From Bradyrhizobium sp. CCBAU 051011 (lineage in GTDB: Bacteria > Pseudomonadota > Alphaproteobacteria > Rhizobiales > Xanthobacteraceae): a stretch of 64,000 nt of DNA. Numbering within the stretch: position 1 is the first letter of the stretch; every line of letters starts with the position of its first letter. The translations under genes and the position numbers were made by a program. The notes under the pieces are model-generated. The model was not told where the DNA came from, did no database searches, and saw only the letters and a program-made list of their open reading frames with translations. The DNA lies in contig NZ_CP022222.1 in NCBI RefSeq assembly GCF_009930815.1, forward strand, positions 5,808,501 through 5,872,500. The letters are read 5' to 3'. Shown one piece after another: positions 1 to 8,476 of this stretch.

Positions 1-125
1 GCCCCGCTTGCGGGGAGAGGTCGCCGCGCTCTTGCGCGGCGGGTGAGGGGGTACAGGTCTATCAATTGACACTAGCAGCGCGGAGAGCGCCCCTCATCCC
101 GACTTTCTCCCCGCAAGCGGGGAGA
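1..125. repeat. Palindromic intergenic repeat (family D)
   Basis: The two ends are inverted copies. CCCCGCTTGCGGGGAGA lies at the left end and its reverse complement CTCCCCGCAAGCGGGGAG near 105-122, with a second small hairpin (CGCCGCGC/GCGCGGCG) at about 22-42. The right arm runs directly into the purine-rich ribosome binding site of the permease gene that starts at 134, so the element supplies the Shine-Dalgarno region. This style of repeat is common between genes in Bradyrhizobium. Confidence 0.6.
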
Positions 126-133
126 AGGAGAAG

Positions 134-973
134 ATGACCTCATCCCTTCGCTTCCGCGCGGCCGTGGTCTCGATCGTGCTTTTAGCCGCGTTCCTCGGCA
201 TCTGGCATCTCGCCACGCGCCCGACGTCGGCCGCCACCAACATGTCGCCGGAATACGCCAAGCTGATGGGGCTGACGGCTACCCAGGGCAAATCGGCGAT
301 GCCGGGACCGCTCGATGTCGGCGCCAAATTGTGGGAGCATCTCAGGCAGCCGTTCTACGACAACGGGCCGAACGACAAAGGGCTCGGCATCCAGCTCGGC
401 TATTCCATCGCGCGCGTCGGCCTCGGCTATCTGCTCGCCGTCATGGTCGCGATCCCGCTTGGCTTTTTGATCGGCATGTCGCCACTGATCAGCAAGGCAC
501 TCGATCCCTTCATCCAGGTGCTGAAACCGATCTCGCCGCTCGCCTGGATGCCACTCGCGCTCTACACCATCAAGGATTCTTCGATCTCCGCGATCTTCGT
601 AATCTTCATCTGCTCGGTGTGGCCGATGCTGCTCAACACCGCATTCGGTGTCGCCTCGGTGCGGAAGGAATGGATCAACGTCGCGCGTACGCTGGAAGTC
701 GGCACCGTCAGGCGCGCCTTCACCGTGATCCTGCCGGCCGCGGCGCCGACGATCCTCACGGGCATGCGGATCTCGATCGGCATCGCCTGGCTCGTGATCG
801 TCGCGGCCGAGATGCTCGTCGGCGGCACCGGCATCGGTTACTTCGTCTGGAACGAGTGGAACAACCTCTCGATCACCAACGTCATCATCGCCATCCTGAT
901 GATCGGCATCGTCGGCATGCTGCTCGACCAGATCCTGGCGCGGTTCACGCGCATGGTCACCTTCCCGGAATAG
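134..973 (+). CDS. ABC transporter permease, nitrate/cyanate/taurine type (NrtB/CynB-like)
   Basis: Inner-membrane channel subunit of an importer of the nitrate/sulfonate/taurine/cyanate family, 279 residues, the normal family length. One N-terminal membrane segment (about residues 9-27) is followed by a hydrophilic loop and then the BPD_transp_1 domain with five further helices. The EAA-type cytoplasmic loop that contacts the ATPase is visible around residues 185-215 (VARTLEVGTVRRAF followed by a Gly-Met-Arg helix). The ATG at 134 follows GGAGAAGGAGAAG. The ATPase gene starts 5 bases downstream and cyanase follows, which suggests that cyanate, or nitrate with cyanate, is the substrate. The periplasmic binding protein is not in the window and probably lies just upstream. 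The substrate is inferred from context only. Confidence 0.88.
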   Translation: MTSSLRFRAAVVSIVLLAAFLGIWHLATRPTSAATNMSPEYAKLMGLTATQGKSAMPGPLDVGAKLWEHLRQPFYDNGPNDKGLGIQLGYSIARVGLGYLLAVMVAIPLGFLIGMSPLISKALDPFIQVLKPISPLAWMPLALYTIKDSSISAIFVIFICSVWPMLLNTAFGVASVRKEWINVARTLEVGTVRRAFTVILPAAAPTILTGMRISIGIAWLVIVAAEMLVGGTGIGYFVWNEWNNLSITNVIIAILMIGIVGMLLDQILARFTRMVTFPE

Positions 974-978
974 CTGTC

Positions 979-1905
979 ATGACCGACAAATTCATTTCCA
1001 TCGAGGGCATCGCGCGGCGTTACCCGGCGGCAGGCGGCGGCGAGACCACGATCTTTGAGGATCTCTGGCTCTCGATGAACCGCGGCGAATTCGGCTGCGT
1101 GATCGGACATTCCGGCTGCGGCAAGACCACGGTCCTGAACATTCTTGCCGGACTCGACGAGCCGAGCGAAGGCGCCGTCATCGTCGATGGGCAGGCCATC
1201 GAAGGCACGAGCCTCGACCGCGCCGTGATCTTCCAGAGCCACGCGCTCTTGCCGTGGCGCACCGTGCTCGGCAACGTCGCCTATGCCGTCACCTCGAAAT
1301 GGCGCAACTGGGACCGCGCCAAGGTGAAGGCGCATGCGCAGAAGTTCATCGACCTGGTCGGGCTGACCGGCTCCGAGCACAAGCGTCCGTCGGAATTGTC
1401 CGGCGGCATGAAGCAGCGCGTAGGCATTGCGCGCGCGCTCTCGATCACGCCAAAGATCATGCTGATGGACGAGCCGTTCTCGGCGCTGGACGCGCTGACA
1501 CGCGGCACGCTGCAGGACGAGGTGCGGCGCATCTGCCTGGAGACCGGACAGACCGCGTTCATGATCACCCATGACGTGGATGAAGCGATCTATCTCGCCG
1601 ACAAGATTTTTCTGATGACCAATGGTCCGGGCGCCGTGCTGGCCGAGATCGTGGAAAATCCGCTGCCAAAGGATCGCGGCCGCATCGATCTGCACCGCCA
1701 TCCGCTGTACTACGCGCTGCGCAACCACATCGTCGATTTCCTGGTCAGCCGCAGCAAGACGTTTGCGTCAACGGTGACCGATCACGATCCCCGCAACGTG
1801 CCGGTCGTGCGGCCCGGCAAGCCGGAATTGGTGGTTGCCGCGGAGGCCGAGGATTCAACACAGGCGTCATGGCCGGGCCTGGCCCGGCCATCCACGTCTT
1901 CCTAG
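979..1905 (+). CDS. ABC transporter ATP-binding protein, nitrate/cyanate type (NrtD/CynD-like)
   Basis: Cytoplasmic ATPase that powers the permease encoded 5 bases upstream; 308 residues. Walker A is GHSGCGKTT, the signature is LSGGMKQR, Walker B is IMLMDEPFSALD, and the switch His lies in the following MITHDVDEA. The ATG at 979 was chosen because the protein begins there with the usual family N-terminus; a longer open frame upstream overlaps the permease in another frame and is not credible. The last dozen residues (WPGLARPSTSS) are encoded inside a palindromic repeat beginning at about 1868, so the repeat appears to have replaced or extended the original C-terminus. The stop at 1905 is inside the repeat. 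Confidence 0.9.
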   Translation: MTDKFISIEGIARRYPAAGGGETTIFEDLWLSMNRGEFGCVIGHSGCGKTTVLNILAGLDEPSEGAVIVDGQAIEGTSLDRAVIFQSHALLPWRTVLGNVAYAVTSKWRNWDRAKVKAHAQKFIDLVGLTGSEHKRPSELSGGMKQRVGIARALSITPKIMLMDEPFSALDALTRGTLQDEVRRICLETGQTAFMITHDVDEAIYLADKIFLMTNGPGAVLAEIVENPLPKDRGRIDLHRHPLYYALRNHIVDFLVSRSKTFASTVTDHDPRNVPVVRPGKPELVVAAEAEDSTQASWPGLARPSTSS

Positions 1906-1949
1906 GCCCGCCAACAAGACGTGGATGCCCGGCACAAGGCCTGGCAAGA
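1868..1949. repeat. Palindromic intergenic repeat (family A), copy 1
   Basis: Inverted repeat containing CATGGCCGGGCC...CCACGTCTTC and, downstream, AAGACGTGGATGCCCGGC. A second copy in the window is at 28070-28157. This copy contains the stop codon of the preceding ATPase gene and ends about 20 bases before cynS. Confidence 0.65.
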
Positions 1950-1970
1950 CGAGTTAGAAGGAGACGGAGC

Positions 1971-2459
1971 ATGAAGCGCGAAGACCTCACCGAAAAGCTG
2001 CTCGACATCAAGCGCGAGAAGGGCTGGAGCTGGAAACATATCTGCGAAAAGATCGGCGGCTATTCGGAAGTGCTGATCGTCGGCGCCATCATGGGCCAGA
2101 TGAAACTGACAAAGCCGCAAGCAGCGAACGCCGGCGAGCTGTTCGGGCTGTCGAAATCGGAAGTCGCGATGCTCAACGAGGTGCCGATGCGCGGCACCGG
2201 CACGCCGATGCCGCCGACTGATCCCTTGATCTATCGCTTCTATGAAATGGTGATGGTCAACGGCCCGGCGTGGAAGGCGCTGATCGAGGAGGAATTCGGC
2301 GACGGCATCATGTCGGCGATCGATTTCGACATGGCGATCGACCGCGTCGCCAATCCGAAGGGCGACCGGGTCAAGATAACGATGTCCGGCAAATTCCTGC
2401 CGTACAAATATTACGGCGCCAGCGGGAATGTGCCGGAATACGGGTTCAAGGAGGAGTGA
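1971..2459 (+). CDS. cynS: Cyanate hydratase (cyanase)
   Basis: Decomposes cyanate with bicarbonate to ammonia and carbon dioxide; acts in the cytosol as a decamer. 162 residues, close to the 156 of the E. coli enzyme. The N-terminal half is a helical DNA-binding-like fold and the C-terminal half is the catalytic domain. By alignment from memory the catalytic triad is Arg89 and Glu92 (in LIYRFYEMV) and Ser115 (in IMSAID). The ATG at 1971 follows AGAAGGAGACGGAGC, a strong ribosome binding site; a longer open frame upstream starts inside the family A repeat and is rejected. Located after a nitrate/cyanate-type transporter, so the cluster probably allows use or detoxification of external cyanate as nitrogen. 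Confidence 0.96.
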   Translation: MKREDLTEKLLDIKREKGWSWKHICEKIGGYSEVLIVGAIMGQMKLTKPQAANAGELFGLSKSEVAMLNEVPMRGTGTPMPPTDPLIYRFYEMVMVNGPAWKALIEEEFGDGIMSAIDFDMAIDRVANPKGDRVKITMSGKFLPYKYYGASGNVPEYGFKEE

Positions 2460-2467
2460 TTCCCTCC

Positions 2468-2549
2468 GTCATTGCGAGGAGCGAAGCGACGAAGCAATCC
2501 ATGCCTCCGCTTGTGGAGAGATGGATTGCTTCGCTTCGCTCGCAATGAC
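2468..2549. repeat. Palindromic intergenic repeat (family B), copy 1
   Basis: Long hairpin with left arm GTCATTGCGAGGAGCGAAGC and right arm GCTTCGCTCGCAATGAC, both also carrying CAATCCAT/ATGGATTG. A second copy lies at 13034-13109. It sits between the convergent genes cynS and the PEP-mutase-like gene, where it could also act as a transcription barrier. Confidence 0.75.
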
Positions 2550-2563
2550 TGGGAGAGACCGGA

Positions 2564-3376
2564 TCATCCGAACGCCGCCCTGATTTCCCCAATCGGCGCC
2601 ATCTCCCGCACAAAAGTGAACGCACCTCGCTCCTTCATCTCACGCGCGCATTTTAAGAACGCCGCCAGCGCGTAGCGCTCCATCGCGCCGCCGACGCTGA
2701 TGCGCTTGACGCCGGCCTCGGAGAGTTGCGGAAGCGTCAGCGTCGGATCAGCAAATCCCATCACCAGGTTGAACGGCTTGCCGACCGACGACACTACGGT
2801 GCGGATCGTCTCGAGGTCGTACAGGCCGGGGGAATACAAAACATCCGCGCCGACCGTCTCGAACGCCTGCAGCCGCTTGATGGTGTCGTCGAGATCCTTG
2901 CGGCCGTGCAGGAAATTTTCGGCGCGCGCGGTCAGCGTGAACGGAAACGGCAGTTTGCGTGCCGCTTCGACCGCCGCCTGCACGCGTTCGACCGCGAGCG
3001 CAAAATCGTAGATGGGGTTGCGTGGATCGCCGGTCGAATCCTCGATCGAGCCGCCGACGCAGCCTACCTCCGCCGCGCGCGCGATCGCCTTTGCCGCGGT
3101 GTTCGGATCGTCGGCGCCGCAGTTTTCCAGGTCGGCGCTGACGGGGAGGTCGGTGGCGTCAGCGATCATCCGGCAGTTCTCGATGATGGCGTCGAGGCTG
3201 ACGGTCCTGCTGCCAAGCGTGTTGGCGAGGCCGAGGCTCGTGGTCGCAAGCGCCTCGAAGCCCGTCGCGGTGAGCAGTTTCGCGGTGCCGGCGTCCCAGG
3301 GATTGGGAATGATGAATGCGCCGGGCCGCGCATGCAGCGCGCGAAACGCTTCGGCTTTTTCCATCTGACTTCGCAT
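2564..3376 (-). CDS. Isocitrate lyase / PEP mutase family protein
   Basis: 270-residue TIM-barrel protein of the PEP mutase / isocitrate lyase superfamily, which makes or breaks C-C or C-P bonds in 2-oxo acids with a magnesium ion. Visible family features are SADLEN (metal-binding acidic strand) near residues 98-103, GGSIEDST near 131-138 and TARAENFLHG. The Lys-Lys-Cys-Gly-His loop of true isocitrate lyase is not seen, so it is more likely one of the small oxaloacetate decarboxylase or carboxyphosphonoenolpyruvate mutase-like paralogues; substrate unknown. The ATG at 3376 has GGAG seven bases upstream. It is divergent from the LysR gene at 3491, a usual arrangement for a regulator and its target. 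Confidence 0.85.
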   Translation of the reverse strand: MRSQMEKAEAFRALHARPGAFIIPNPWDAGTAKLLTATGFEALATTSLGLANTLGSRTVSLDAIIENCRMIADATDLPVSADLENCGADDPNTAAKAIARAAEVGCVGGSIEDSTGDPRNPIYDFALAVERVQAAVEAARKLPFPFTLTARAENFLHGRKDLDDTIKRLQAFETVGADVLYSPGLYDLETIRTVVSSVGKPFNLVMGFADPTLTLPQLSEAGVKRISVGGAMERYALAAFLKCAREMKERGAFTFVREMAPIGEIRAAFG

Positions 3377-3490
3377 CGGGTGCTCCGCTTGGTTTTGTCG
3401 GTTCTGATGGCCACGAAACTAGCGGGCTATCGCCCATCAGCCAAATTTGTTATTTCTCTGGATATCATCAGCTTTTTGCATGAGGCGGAC

Positions 3491-4408
3491 ATGGACAGCG
3501 ATGCGCTTCTCACCTTCCTGACCGTCCATCGCCGTGGCGGCATTTCGAGCGCGGCAAAGGCGCTGCACCGCTCGCAGCCGGCGATCTCGCGGCGCATTGC
3601 GCTATTGGAACAGGAGCTCGGCGTGCCGCTGTTCGAGCGGATTGCGAGCCGCACCATGCTAAGCGATGCGGGTCGGGTGCTGGTGCCCTACGCCGAGCGC
3701 GCCGTCGCCGCCGCGCAGGATGCGGAGAACGCAGTTCGCGCGCTGGCGCGGCCGAATTCCGGGCCGGTGGCGCTAGCCGTGGTCGGCACGCTCGCGGGCG
3801 GACGGCTGTCGGCGATCCTAAAACGCTTCGCCGCCGAACATCCCGAGGTCGAATTGAGCCTGCGCACGGCGACCAGCGCGGAAGTCAGCGACCTGATCCG
3901 GCGCGGAGAGGTGACCATCGGCCTGCGTTACGACCGTGACCGTTCGCGCGATCTCGACTGCGAATTGCTGTGCTCGGAGCGGCTGCAGGCGGTGTGCGCG
4001 CTGGATCATCCACGGGCCGGCCGCCGTGTCGCAAAGCTCGCCGATCTGCGCGGCGAGCGCTGGATTGCATTTCCGATCGTGCCGGGCAGGCGCGAGATTA
4101 CCGCCGCGCATGTGTTTGCGCTATTTCAGACCCATGGATTGGGTGAAATCGAGTGGACGCCGGTCGACAGCCTGACCGCGCAGAAGCGTCTGGTGGAAGC
4201 CGGTCTCGGCATCGCCCTTTTGTCTGAGAGCAACGCCGCCGAGGAGCTGCGGCACAAGACGATCGCGACCATCGGCGTTGGCGATCTCAGGGCGAGCCAC
4301 GATGTGGTGGCAGTAACGCGCCGCGGCGGCTTCTTGAGCGCGGCGGCGCGCCGGTTGCTGGAGGTCGTTCGGAAGGAGTATCGGGAGACGAAGGCGCTTA
4401 AACGTTAG
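3491..4408 (+). CDS. LysR family transcriptional regulator
   Basis: 305-residue DNA-binding regulator of normal LysR length. The N-terminal winged helix-turn-helix is at residues 4-62 (FLTVHRRGGISSAAKALHRS, then QPAISRRIALLEQELG), followed by a LysR substrate-binding domain from about residue 90. The ATG at 3491, preceded by GAGGCGG, gives the standard N-terminus; an in-frame ATG at 3407 would add 28 residues without similarity to the family. It is divergently transcribed from the PEP-mutase-like gene at 2564-3376 with about 115 bases between, and probably controls it. The effector is unknown. Confidence 0.9.
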   Translation: MDSDALLTFLTVHRRGGISSAAKALHRSQPAISRRIALLEQELGVPLFERIASRTMLSDAGRVLVPYAERAVAAAQDAENAVRALARPNSGPVALAVVGTLAGGRLSAILKRFAAEHPEVELSLRTATSAEVSDLIRRGEVTIGLRYDRDRSRDLDCELLCSERLQAVCALDHPRAGRRVAKLADLRGERWIAFPIVPGRREITAAHVFALFQTHGLGEIEWTPVDSLTAQKRLVEAGLGIALLSESNAAEELRHKTIATIGVGDLRASHDVVAVTRRGGFLSAAARRLLEVVRKEYRETKALKR

Positions 4409-4412
4409 CGCC

Positions 4413-4512
4413 GTCATTCCGGGATGGTCCGAAGGACCAGACCCGGAATCTCGAGATTCCCCGATGCGCAATTGCGCATCTGAGATCGCCGCTTCGCGTC
4501 GTCCGGAATGAC
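4413..4512. repeat. Palindromic intergenic repeat (family C), copy 1
   Basis: Imperfect inverted repeat opening with GTCATTCCGGGATGGTCC and closing with GTCCGGAATGAC, with the internal core CCGGAATCTCGAGATTCC. The second copy is at 29043-29122. It lies between the convergent LysR and zeta-subunit genes. Confidence 0.7.
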
Positions 4513-4520
4513 GCTCAGCG

Positions 4521-4844
4521 TTAGGTTCCCGCCTTCACCTGGGCGGCGGCGGCCGCCATCAGCTCATCCATCTTGGCGCGCACTTCCGGCGCCGAAATGG
4601 CGACGCCCTTGGCGGCAAAATCCTTCACCACCTTGTCCTGGACGTCCCTGTCGCCGGCTTCCTCGAAATCGGCCGCGACCACCTCTTTGGAATAGGCGGT
4701 GGCGGCGTCGCCGGTCAGACCGAGCTTTTCGGCTGCCCAAAGACCGAGCAGCTTGTTGCGGCGCGCCTCAGCCTTGAACTTCTGCTCCTCGTCGAGGGCA
4801 AATTTCTTCTCAAAACCTTCTTCGCGCTTGTCAAAAGTGCTCAT
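4521..4844 (-). CDS. ATP synthase F1 inhibitor, zeta subunit type (DUF1476)
   Basis: 107-residue highly charged helical protein. The pattern FDKREEGFEKKFALDEEQ then FKAEARRNKLLGLWAAEKLGL is the signature of DUF1476, the family that includes the zeta subunit of Paracoccus denitrificans F1-ATPase. That protein is an alphaproteobacterial inhibitor that blocks ATP hydrolysis through its N-terminal segment. By family the role here is control of F1Fo-ATPase rotation in the cytosol; whether this orthologue is a strong inhibitor is not readable from sequence. No ATP synthase genes are nearby. The gene is divergent from purC. Confidence 0.85.
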   Translation of the reverse strand: MSTFDKREEGFEKKFALDEEQKFKAEARRNKLLGLWAAEKLGLTGDAATAYSKEVVAADFEEAGDRDVQDKVVKDFAAKGVAISAPEVRAKMDELMAAAAAQVKAGT

Positions 4845-5161
4845 TCTTCGGTTCCAATCCCGGAAATGGTAAGCAAGGCCGCGTTGTCGTGGCCCGATCG
4901 CCTACCTAGATAGAGGGAGCGAATCGGTAAAACAACGGGCCGTTAGGCCGCAGGTAACCGGGATAAGTTGGCCTCAATCGGGCCGGGTCGATTGTGCTGG
5001 ATGGGCCAATCGGATAGGTTGCCGGTAGGCGTGGTTCTCGTTCTGTTTCCGGTCGCTTGAGTTCGGGATCTTGCCTTCACGGCAGCTCCGTCGTGGTCAC
5101 AAACCCTTGTCATCCGGAGCACACCAATTTCATGGATTTCAACAAAACACGGTACATCCCA
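4845..5161. other. Divergent intergenic region between zeta inhibitor gene and purC
   Basis: About 317 bases holding the promoters of two divergent genes. No RNA gene or repeat family was recognised. An in-frame ATG at 5132 could extend purC by ten residues. No clear riboswitch or PurR-like box could be assigned by eye. Confidence 0.4.
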
Positions 5162-5929
5162 ATGAGCCGTCGACGCCGTATTTATGAGGGTAAGGCCAAG
5201 GTCCTGTATGAAGGCCCGGAGCCGGGAACCCTGATCCAGCACTTCAAGGATGATGCGACCGCGTTCAATGCCAAGAAACACCAGGTGATCGAGGGCAAGG
5301 GCGTCCTCAATAACCGGATTTCGGAGTACCTGTTTCAGCACCTCAACGACATCGGGGTGCCGACCCATTTCATCCGCCGCCTCAACATGCGCGAGCAGCT
5401 GATTCGCGAGGTCGAGATCGTGCCGCTGGAGGTGGTGGTGCGGAACGTCGCGGCGGGCTCGCTGTCGCAGCGCCTCGGCATCGAGGAGGGCACGCAGCTG
5501 CCGCGCTCGATCATCGAATTCTATTACAAGAACGACCAGCTCAACGATCCCATGGTGTCGGAAGAGCACATCACCGCGTTCGGCTGGGCCACACCGCAGG
5601 AAATCGACGACATCATGGCGCTCGCCATCCGCGTCAACGACTTCCTCACTGGGCTGTTTCTCGGCATCGGCATCCGTCTGGTCGATTTCAAGATGGAATG
5701 CGGCCGCCTGTTCGAGAACGAGATGATGCGGATCATCGTCGCCGACGAAATTTCGCCCGACTCTTGCCGGCTGTGGGACATCAAGTCGAACGAGAAGCTC
5801 GACAAGGACCGTTTCCGCCGCGACCTCGGTGGCTTGCTCGAAGCCTATACCGAAGTGGCGAAGCGTCTGGGCATTCTGATGGAGAACGAGCGCCCGGCCG
5901 GCACCGGCCCGGTGCTGGTGAAGAGCTGA
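5162..5929 (+). CDS. purC: Phosphoribosylaminoimidazole-succinocarboxamide synthase
   Basis: SAICAR synthase, which condenses CAIR with aspartate using ATP in de novo purine synthesis (cytosol). 255 residues, the usual length. The N-terminal ATP-binding motif [14 protein letters not shown] and the family signatures around [13 protein letters not shown] and [10 protein letters not shown] are present. The ATG at 5162 gives the family-standard [11 protein letters not shown] start; alternatives upstream at 5132 and 5057 lack similarity. It is followed after 20 bases by purS and then purQ, so it heads a purine operon. The first functional gene after a 317-base promoter region suggests regulation at its start. 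Confidence 0.96.
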   Translation: MSRRRRIYEGKAKVLYEGPEPGTLIQHFKDDATAFNAKKHQVIEGKGVLNNRISEYLFQHLNDIGVPTHFIRRLNMREQLIREVEIVPLEVVVRNVAAGSLSQRLGIEEGTQLPRSIIEFYYKNDQLNDPMVSEEHITAFGWATPQEIDDIMALAIRVNDFLTGLFLGIGIRLVDFKMECGRLFENEMMRIIVADEISPDSCRLWDIKSNEKLDKDRFRRDLGGLLEAYTEVAKRLGILMENERPAGTGPVLVKS

Positions 5930-5949
5930 GAAGAACTGGGGCAAGTCTC

Positions 5950-6189
5950 GTGAAGGCACGCGTTACCGTTACGTTGAAGTCGGGCATTCTCGATCCGCAG
6001 GGCAAGGCCATCGAAGGCGCGCTGAAGTCGCTCGGCGTCGACGGCATCGCCAGCGTCCGCCAGGGCAAGGTGTTCGACATCGAACTGTCAGGCGCCGACA
6101 GGGCCAAGGCCGAGGCGGCGCTGAAAGACGCCGCCGACAAGCTGCTGGCGAACACCGTTATCGAGAATTACCGGGTCGAACTTCTCTAG
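5950..6189 (+). CDS. purS: Phosphoribosylformylglycinamidine synthase subunit PurS
   Basis: 79-residue small subunit of the three-part FGAM synthase (PurS-PurQ-PurL), which holds PurQ and PurL together. The sequence shows the typical beta-alpha-beta fold: ARVTVTLKSGILDPQGKAI at the start and KLLANTVIENYRVEL at the end. The start is a GTG at 5950 with GGGGC upstream; the longer open frame from 5698 overlaps purC and is rejected. It lies 20 bases after purC and 9 bases before purQ, so the three are co-transcribed. Together with the short PurL at 10805 this shows that the split form of the enzyme is used. Confidence 0.95.
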   Translation: MKARVTVTLKSGILDPQGKAIEGALKSLGVDGIASVRQGKVFDIELSGADRAKAEAALKDAADKLLANTVIENYRVELL

Positions 6190-6198
6190 GCACTTTCC

Positions 6199-6900
6199 AT
6201 GAAATCAGCCGTTCTCGTCTTTCCCGGAATCAACCGCGAGCGCGACATGGCGCGCGCGCTCAAGCTTGCCTCGGGTAATGAAGCCGCGATGGTCTGGCAC
6301 GCGGAGACCGAACTGCCGAAGGGCACCGATCTGGTCGTCGTGCCAGGCGGGTTCTCGTACGGCGACTATCTGCGCTGCGGCGCGATTGCCGCGCGCGCGC
6401 CTGTCATGGACGCGGTGCGTAAACATGCGGCCGATGGGGGCCTGGTGCTCGGCGTCTGCAACGGCTTCCAGATCCTCTGCGAGGCGGGGCTGTTGCCCGG
6501 TGTGCTCATGCGTAATGCGCGGCTGAAATTCATCTGCAAGGACGTCCATCTGCGGGTCGAACGCTCCGACTCGCCGTTCACGCGGGGCTACAATGCCGGG
6601 CAGGTTATCCGTGTGCCGGTCGCCCATGGCGAGGGCAATTACGAGGCCGATGAAGAGACGGTGAAGCGGCTCGAGAGCGAGGGGCGGGTGCTCTATCGCT
6701 ACTGCTCCGCCGACGGCGTCGTCGACGAGGAGTCCAACATCAACGGCGCGGCGGAATCGATCGCCGGCATCGTCAACGAGCGCGGCAATGTGCTCGGCAT
6801 GATGCCGCACCCCGAGAACCACGTCGAAGACATCATGGGCTGCACCGACGGCCGCGGCCTGTTCGCAGGCCTTGCCGCGCATCTGGAAAAAGCCGCGTGA
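6199..6900 (+). CDS. purQ: Phosphoribosylformylglycinamidine synthase subunit PurQ (glutaminase)
   Basis: 233-residue class I glutamine amidotransferase that supplies ammonia to PurL in purine synthesis. The nucleophile is Cys87 in [10 protein letters not shown]; the His204 and Glu206 pair is in [11 protein letters not shown], completing the triad. The oxyanion/early loop [15 protein letters not shown] is also typical. The ATG at 6199 follows the purS stop by nine bases. The stop overlaps the GTG start of the next gene (Bug-type binding protein), an unusual partner for a purine operon that may be translationally coupled by chance of insertion. Confidence 0.96.
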   Translation: MKSAVLVFPGINRERDMARALKLASGNEAAMVWHAETELPKGTDLVVVPGGFSYGDYLRCGAIAARAPVMDAVRKHAADGGLVLGVCNGFQILCEAGLLPGVLMRNARLKFICKDVHLRVERSDSPFTRGYNAGQVIRVPVAHGEGNYEADEETVKRLESEGRVLYRYCSADGVVDEESNINGAAESIAGIVNERGNVLGMMPHPENHVEDIMGCTDGRGLFAGLAAHLEKAA

Positions 6901-7862
6901 AGTTGTTCGCGATGCGCGTGTCAGCCGTCGTTGCGACGCTGCTGCTAGCCGTGCCGGCCCATGCGCAGGACTATCCGAAGCGTCCCGTCAGCATGATCGT
7001 GCCGTTCGCGGCCGGCGGCACCTCCGACGTGATTGCGCGCGTGGTGGCCGAGGAGATGAGCAAGTCGCTCGGGCAGCCGATCGTGATCGAGAATGTCGCT
7101 GGCGCCGGCGGCTCGACCGCGCTGTCGCGCGCCGCGCGCGCGGACGCCGACGGCTACACCATCGCGATCGGCAATGCCGGCACCAGTGCCGCGACCTACA
7201 CGATCTATCCGAAACTGCCGTTTACGCCGGAATCCTTCGTGCCGATCGCGGTCGTTGCGAAGACCTTCGGCATCATCGCGCTGCGCAAGGATTTCCCGGC
7301 GAAGAACCTGCAGGATTTCATCGCCTATGCGAAGAAGAATCCCGGCAAGGTCAATCTCGGCCATGCCGGCGTCGGCTCCTCGAATTTCCTGATCTGCAAG
7401 AGCTTTGTGCAGGCCGCCGGCATCGAGGTCCAACTCGTCGGCTATCGCGGCGCGGCGCCGGCGCTGACGGACGCGATCGGCGGCCAGATCGACGGCGTCT
7501 GCGATTCCGCCGCCTCGGTGTCGCAGGCGATCGACGACAAACTGGTGAAAGGCATCGTCGTCGGCTCAACGGTGCGGCTTGCGACCTTGCCCGACCTGCC
7601 GACGTCGGCAGAAGCGGGACTTCCCGATTTTGAAGCACAGGGCTGGAACGGCCTGTTCGCGCCGAAGGGGACGCCGGCTGCGGTCATCGCGAAACTGAAC
7701 GCCGCGGCGAAAGCCGCCGTCGAGAGCGAGGCGGTGAAGAAGCGCTTTCACGATCTCTCCACCGTCGCCCCCGACGCCCATGAGCACGCCAGCGAGGTGC
7801 TCGGGCAGTTGGTGACGCGCGACGTCGAGAAATACAGGAAGTTGCTGGAAGAGAAGAAATAG
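6897..7862 (+). CDS. Tripartite tricarboxylate transporter substrate-binding protein (Bug family)
   Basis: 321-residue periplasmic solute-binding protein of the Bug/TctC family. A signal peptide is visible at residues 1-23 (hydrophobic [15 protein letters not shown], cleavage after AHA or AQ). The mature protein starts [17 protein letters not shown], the family hallmark, and contains the conserved GxGS/SSN region ([10 protein letters not shown]). The start is a GTG at 6897 overlapping the purQ stop; an ATG at 6912 is an alternative. No TctA/TctB membrane partners are nearby, which is common for orphan Bug proteins in Bradyrhizobium and Bordetella relatives. The ligand, probably a carboxylate, cannot be told from sequence. 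A strong terminator follows. Confidence 0.92.
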   Translation: MKLFAMRVSAVVATLLLAVPAHAQDYPKRPVSMIVPFAAGGTSDVIARVVAEEMSKSLGQPIVIENVAGAGGSTALSRAARADADGYTIAIGNAGTSAATYTIYPKLPFTPESFVPIAVVAKTFGIIALRKDFPAKNLQDFIAYAKKNPGKVNLGHAGVGSSNFLICKSFVQAAGIEVQLVGYRGAAPALTDAIGGQIDGVCDSAASVSQAIDDKLVKGIVVGSTVRLATLPDLPTSAEAGLPDFEAQGWNGLFAPKGTPAAVIAKLNAAAKAAVESEAVKKRFHDLSTVAPDAHEHASEVLGQLVTRDVEKYRKLLEEKK

Positions 7863-7881
7863 CCGCGACGACCATGTTAAT

Positions 7882-7916
7882 AAAAAAGCCCCGCTTGAAG
7901 CGGGGCTTTTTGTTTT
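7882..7916. terminator. Rho-independent terminator, bidirectional
   Basis: AAAAAAGCCCCGCTT / GAAGCGGGGCTTTTT is an eight- to nine-pair G/C stem with A-tract on one side and T-tract on the other. It stands between the end of the Bug gene (plus) and the end of the small secreted protein gene (minus), so it can serve both. Confidence 0.9.
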
Positions 7917-7923
7917 CTGCCTA

Positions 7924-8250
7924 TCATCTGCCGGTCGGCGAGCCGGGTCCTGCCGGCGCGAGCGTCGAACCGCTGGGCGAGGGGTTGATGTGCGTGTTTC
8001 CCGACGGGTTCACCGCGCTGTTCCGCCCAGCAGCCGCACTGCCGGCGTCGTTGCTCATGCCGGTGCTCGGGTTCGTACCCGTCGCGCTGCCGGTGGTCGT
8101 TCCGCCGGTGGAAGATCCCGCCGTCGCGCCGCCGGTCGCCGTACCGCCCGTGCCCGAACCTCCGCCTGCGGAGCCGCCGCTCGACTGCGCGAATGCGAAA
8201 CTGCTCGTGAAGACAAGCGCCGTCGCCAATCCGAGTGTTGCGAGTTTCAT
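7924..8250 (-). CDS. Small secreted Gly/Ser/Thr-rich protein
   Basis: 108 residues. An N-terminal signal peptide (MKLATLGLATALVFTSSFAFAQ) is followed by a low-complexity tract of Gly, Ser, Thr and Ala (repeated GGTATGG / GGTTTGSATG) and a Pro/Asn-rich tail. No catalytic motif is visible; function unknown. The ATG at 8250 was chosen because AAGGAG lies six bases upstream and the signal peptide starts there; a longer open frame from 8319 adds residues without support. Such short exported Gly-rich proteins are frequent in Bradyrhizobium genomes. Confidence 0.7.
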   Translation of the reverse strand: MKLATLGLATALVFTSSFAFAQSSGGSAGGGSGTGGTATGGATAGSSTGGTTTGSATGTNPSTGMSNDAGSAAAGRNSAVNPSGNTHINPSPSGSTLAPAGPGSPTGR

Positions 8251-8476
8251 GATTGCTCCTTTTTGTTGCATCGGGAGCAAACGAGGTCCGCCAGCACAGC
8301 GTTCCTGCCTGCCAATCACAGTTCGTTGCTGTTCCGTCGACGTGGCTCGCGCGCCACAGGTGTGGAATCACAGCGATCTATTCGTGTCCATTCACAACTG
8401 AAGATTGTCTGATTGAACTTGCCGCGCTAACAAGGCCACTAAGGACCGTCTGCCCGGTTTGACTGGAATTGCCCAC

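Noticed and set aside
838..1728. 296-codon minus-strand frame
   Set aside because: Antisense to the ABC ATPase, whose motifs are intact; no independent evidence.
2564..3376. Classical isocitrate lyase (aceA)
   Set aside because: Too short (270 residues) and without the Lys-Lys-Cys-Gly-His active loop.
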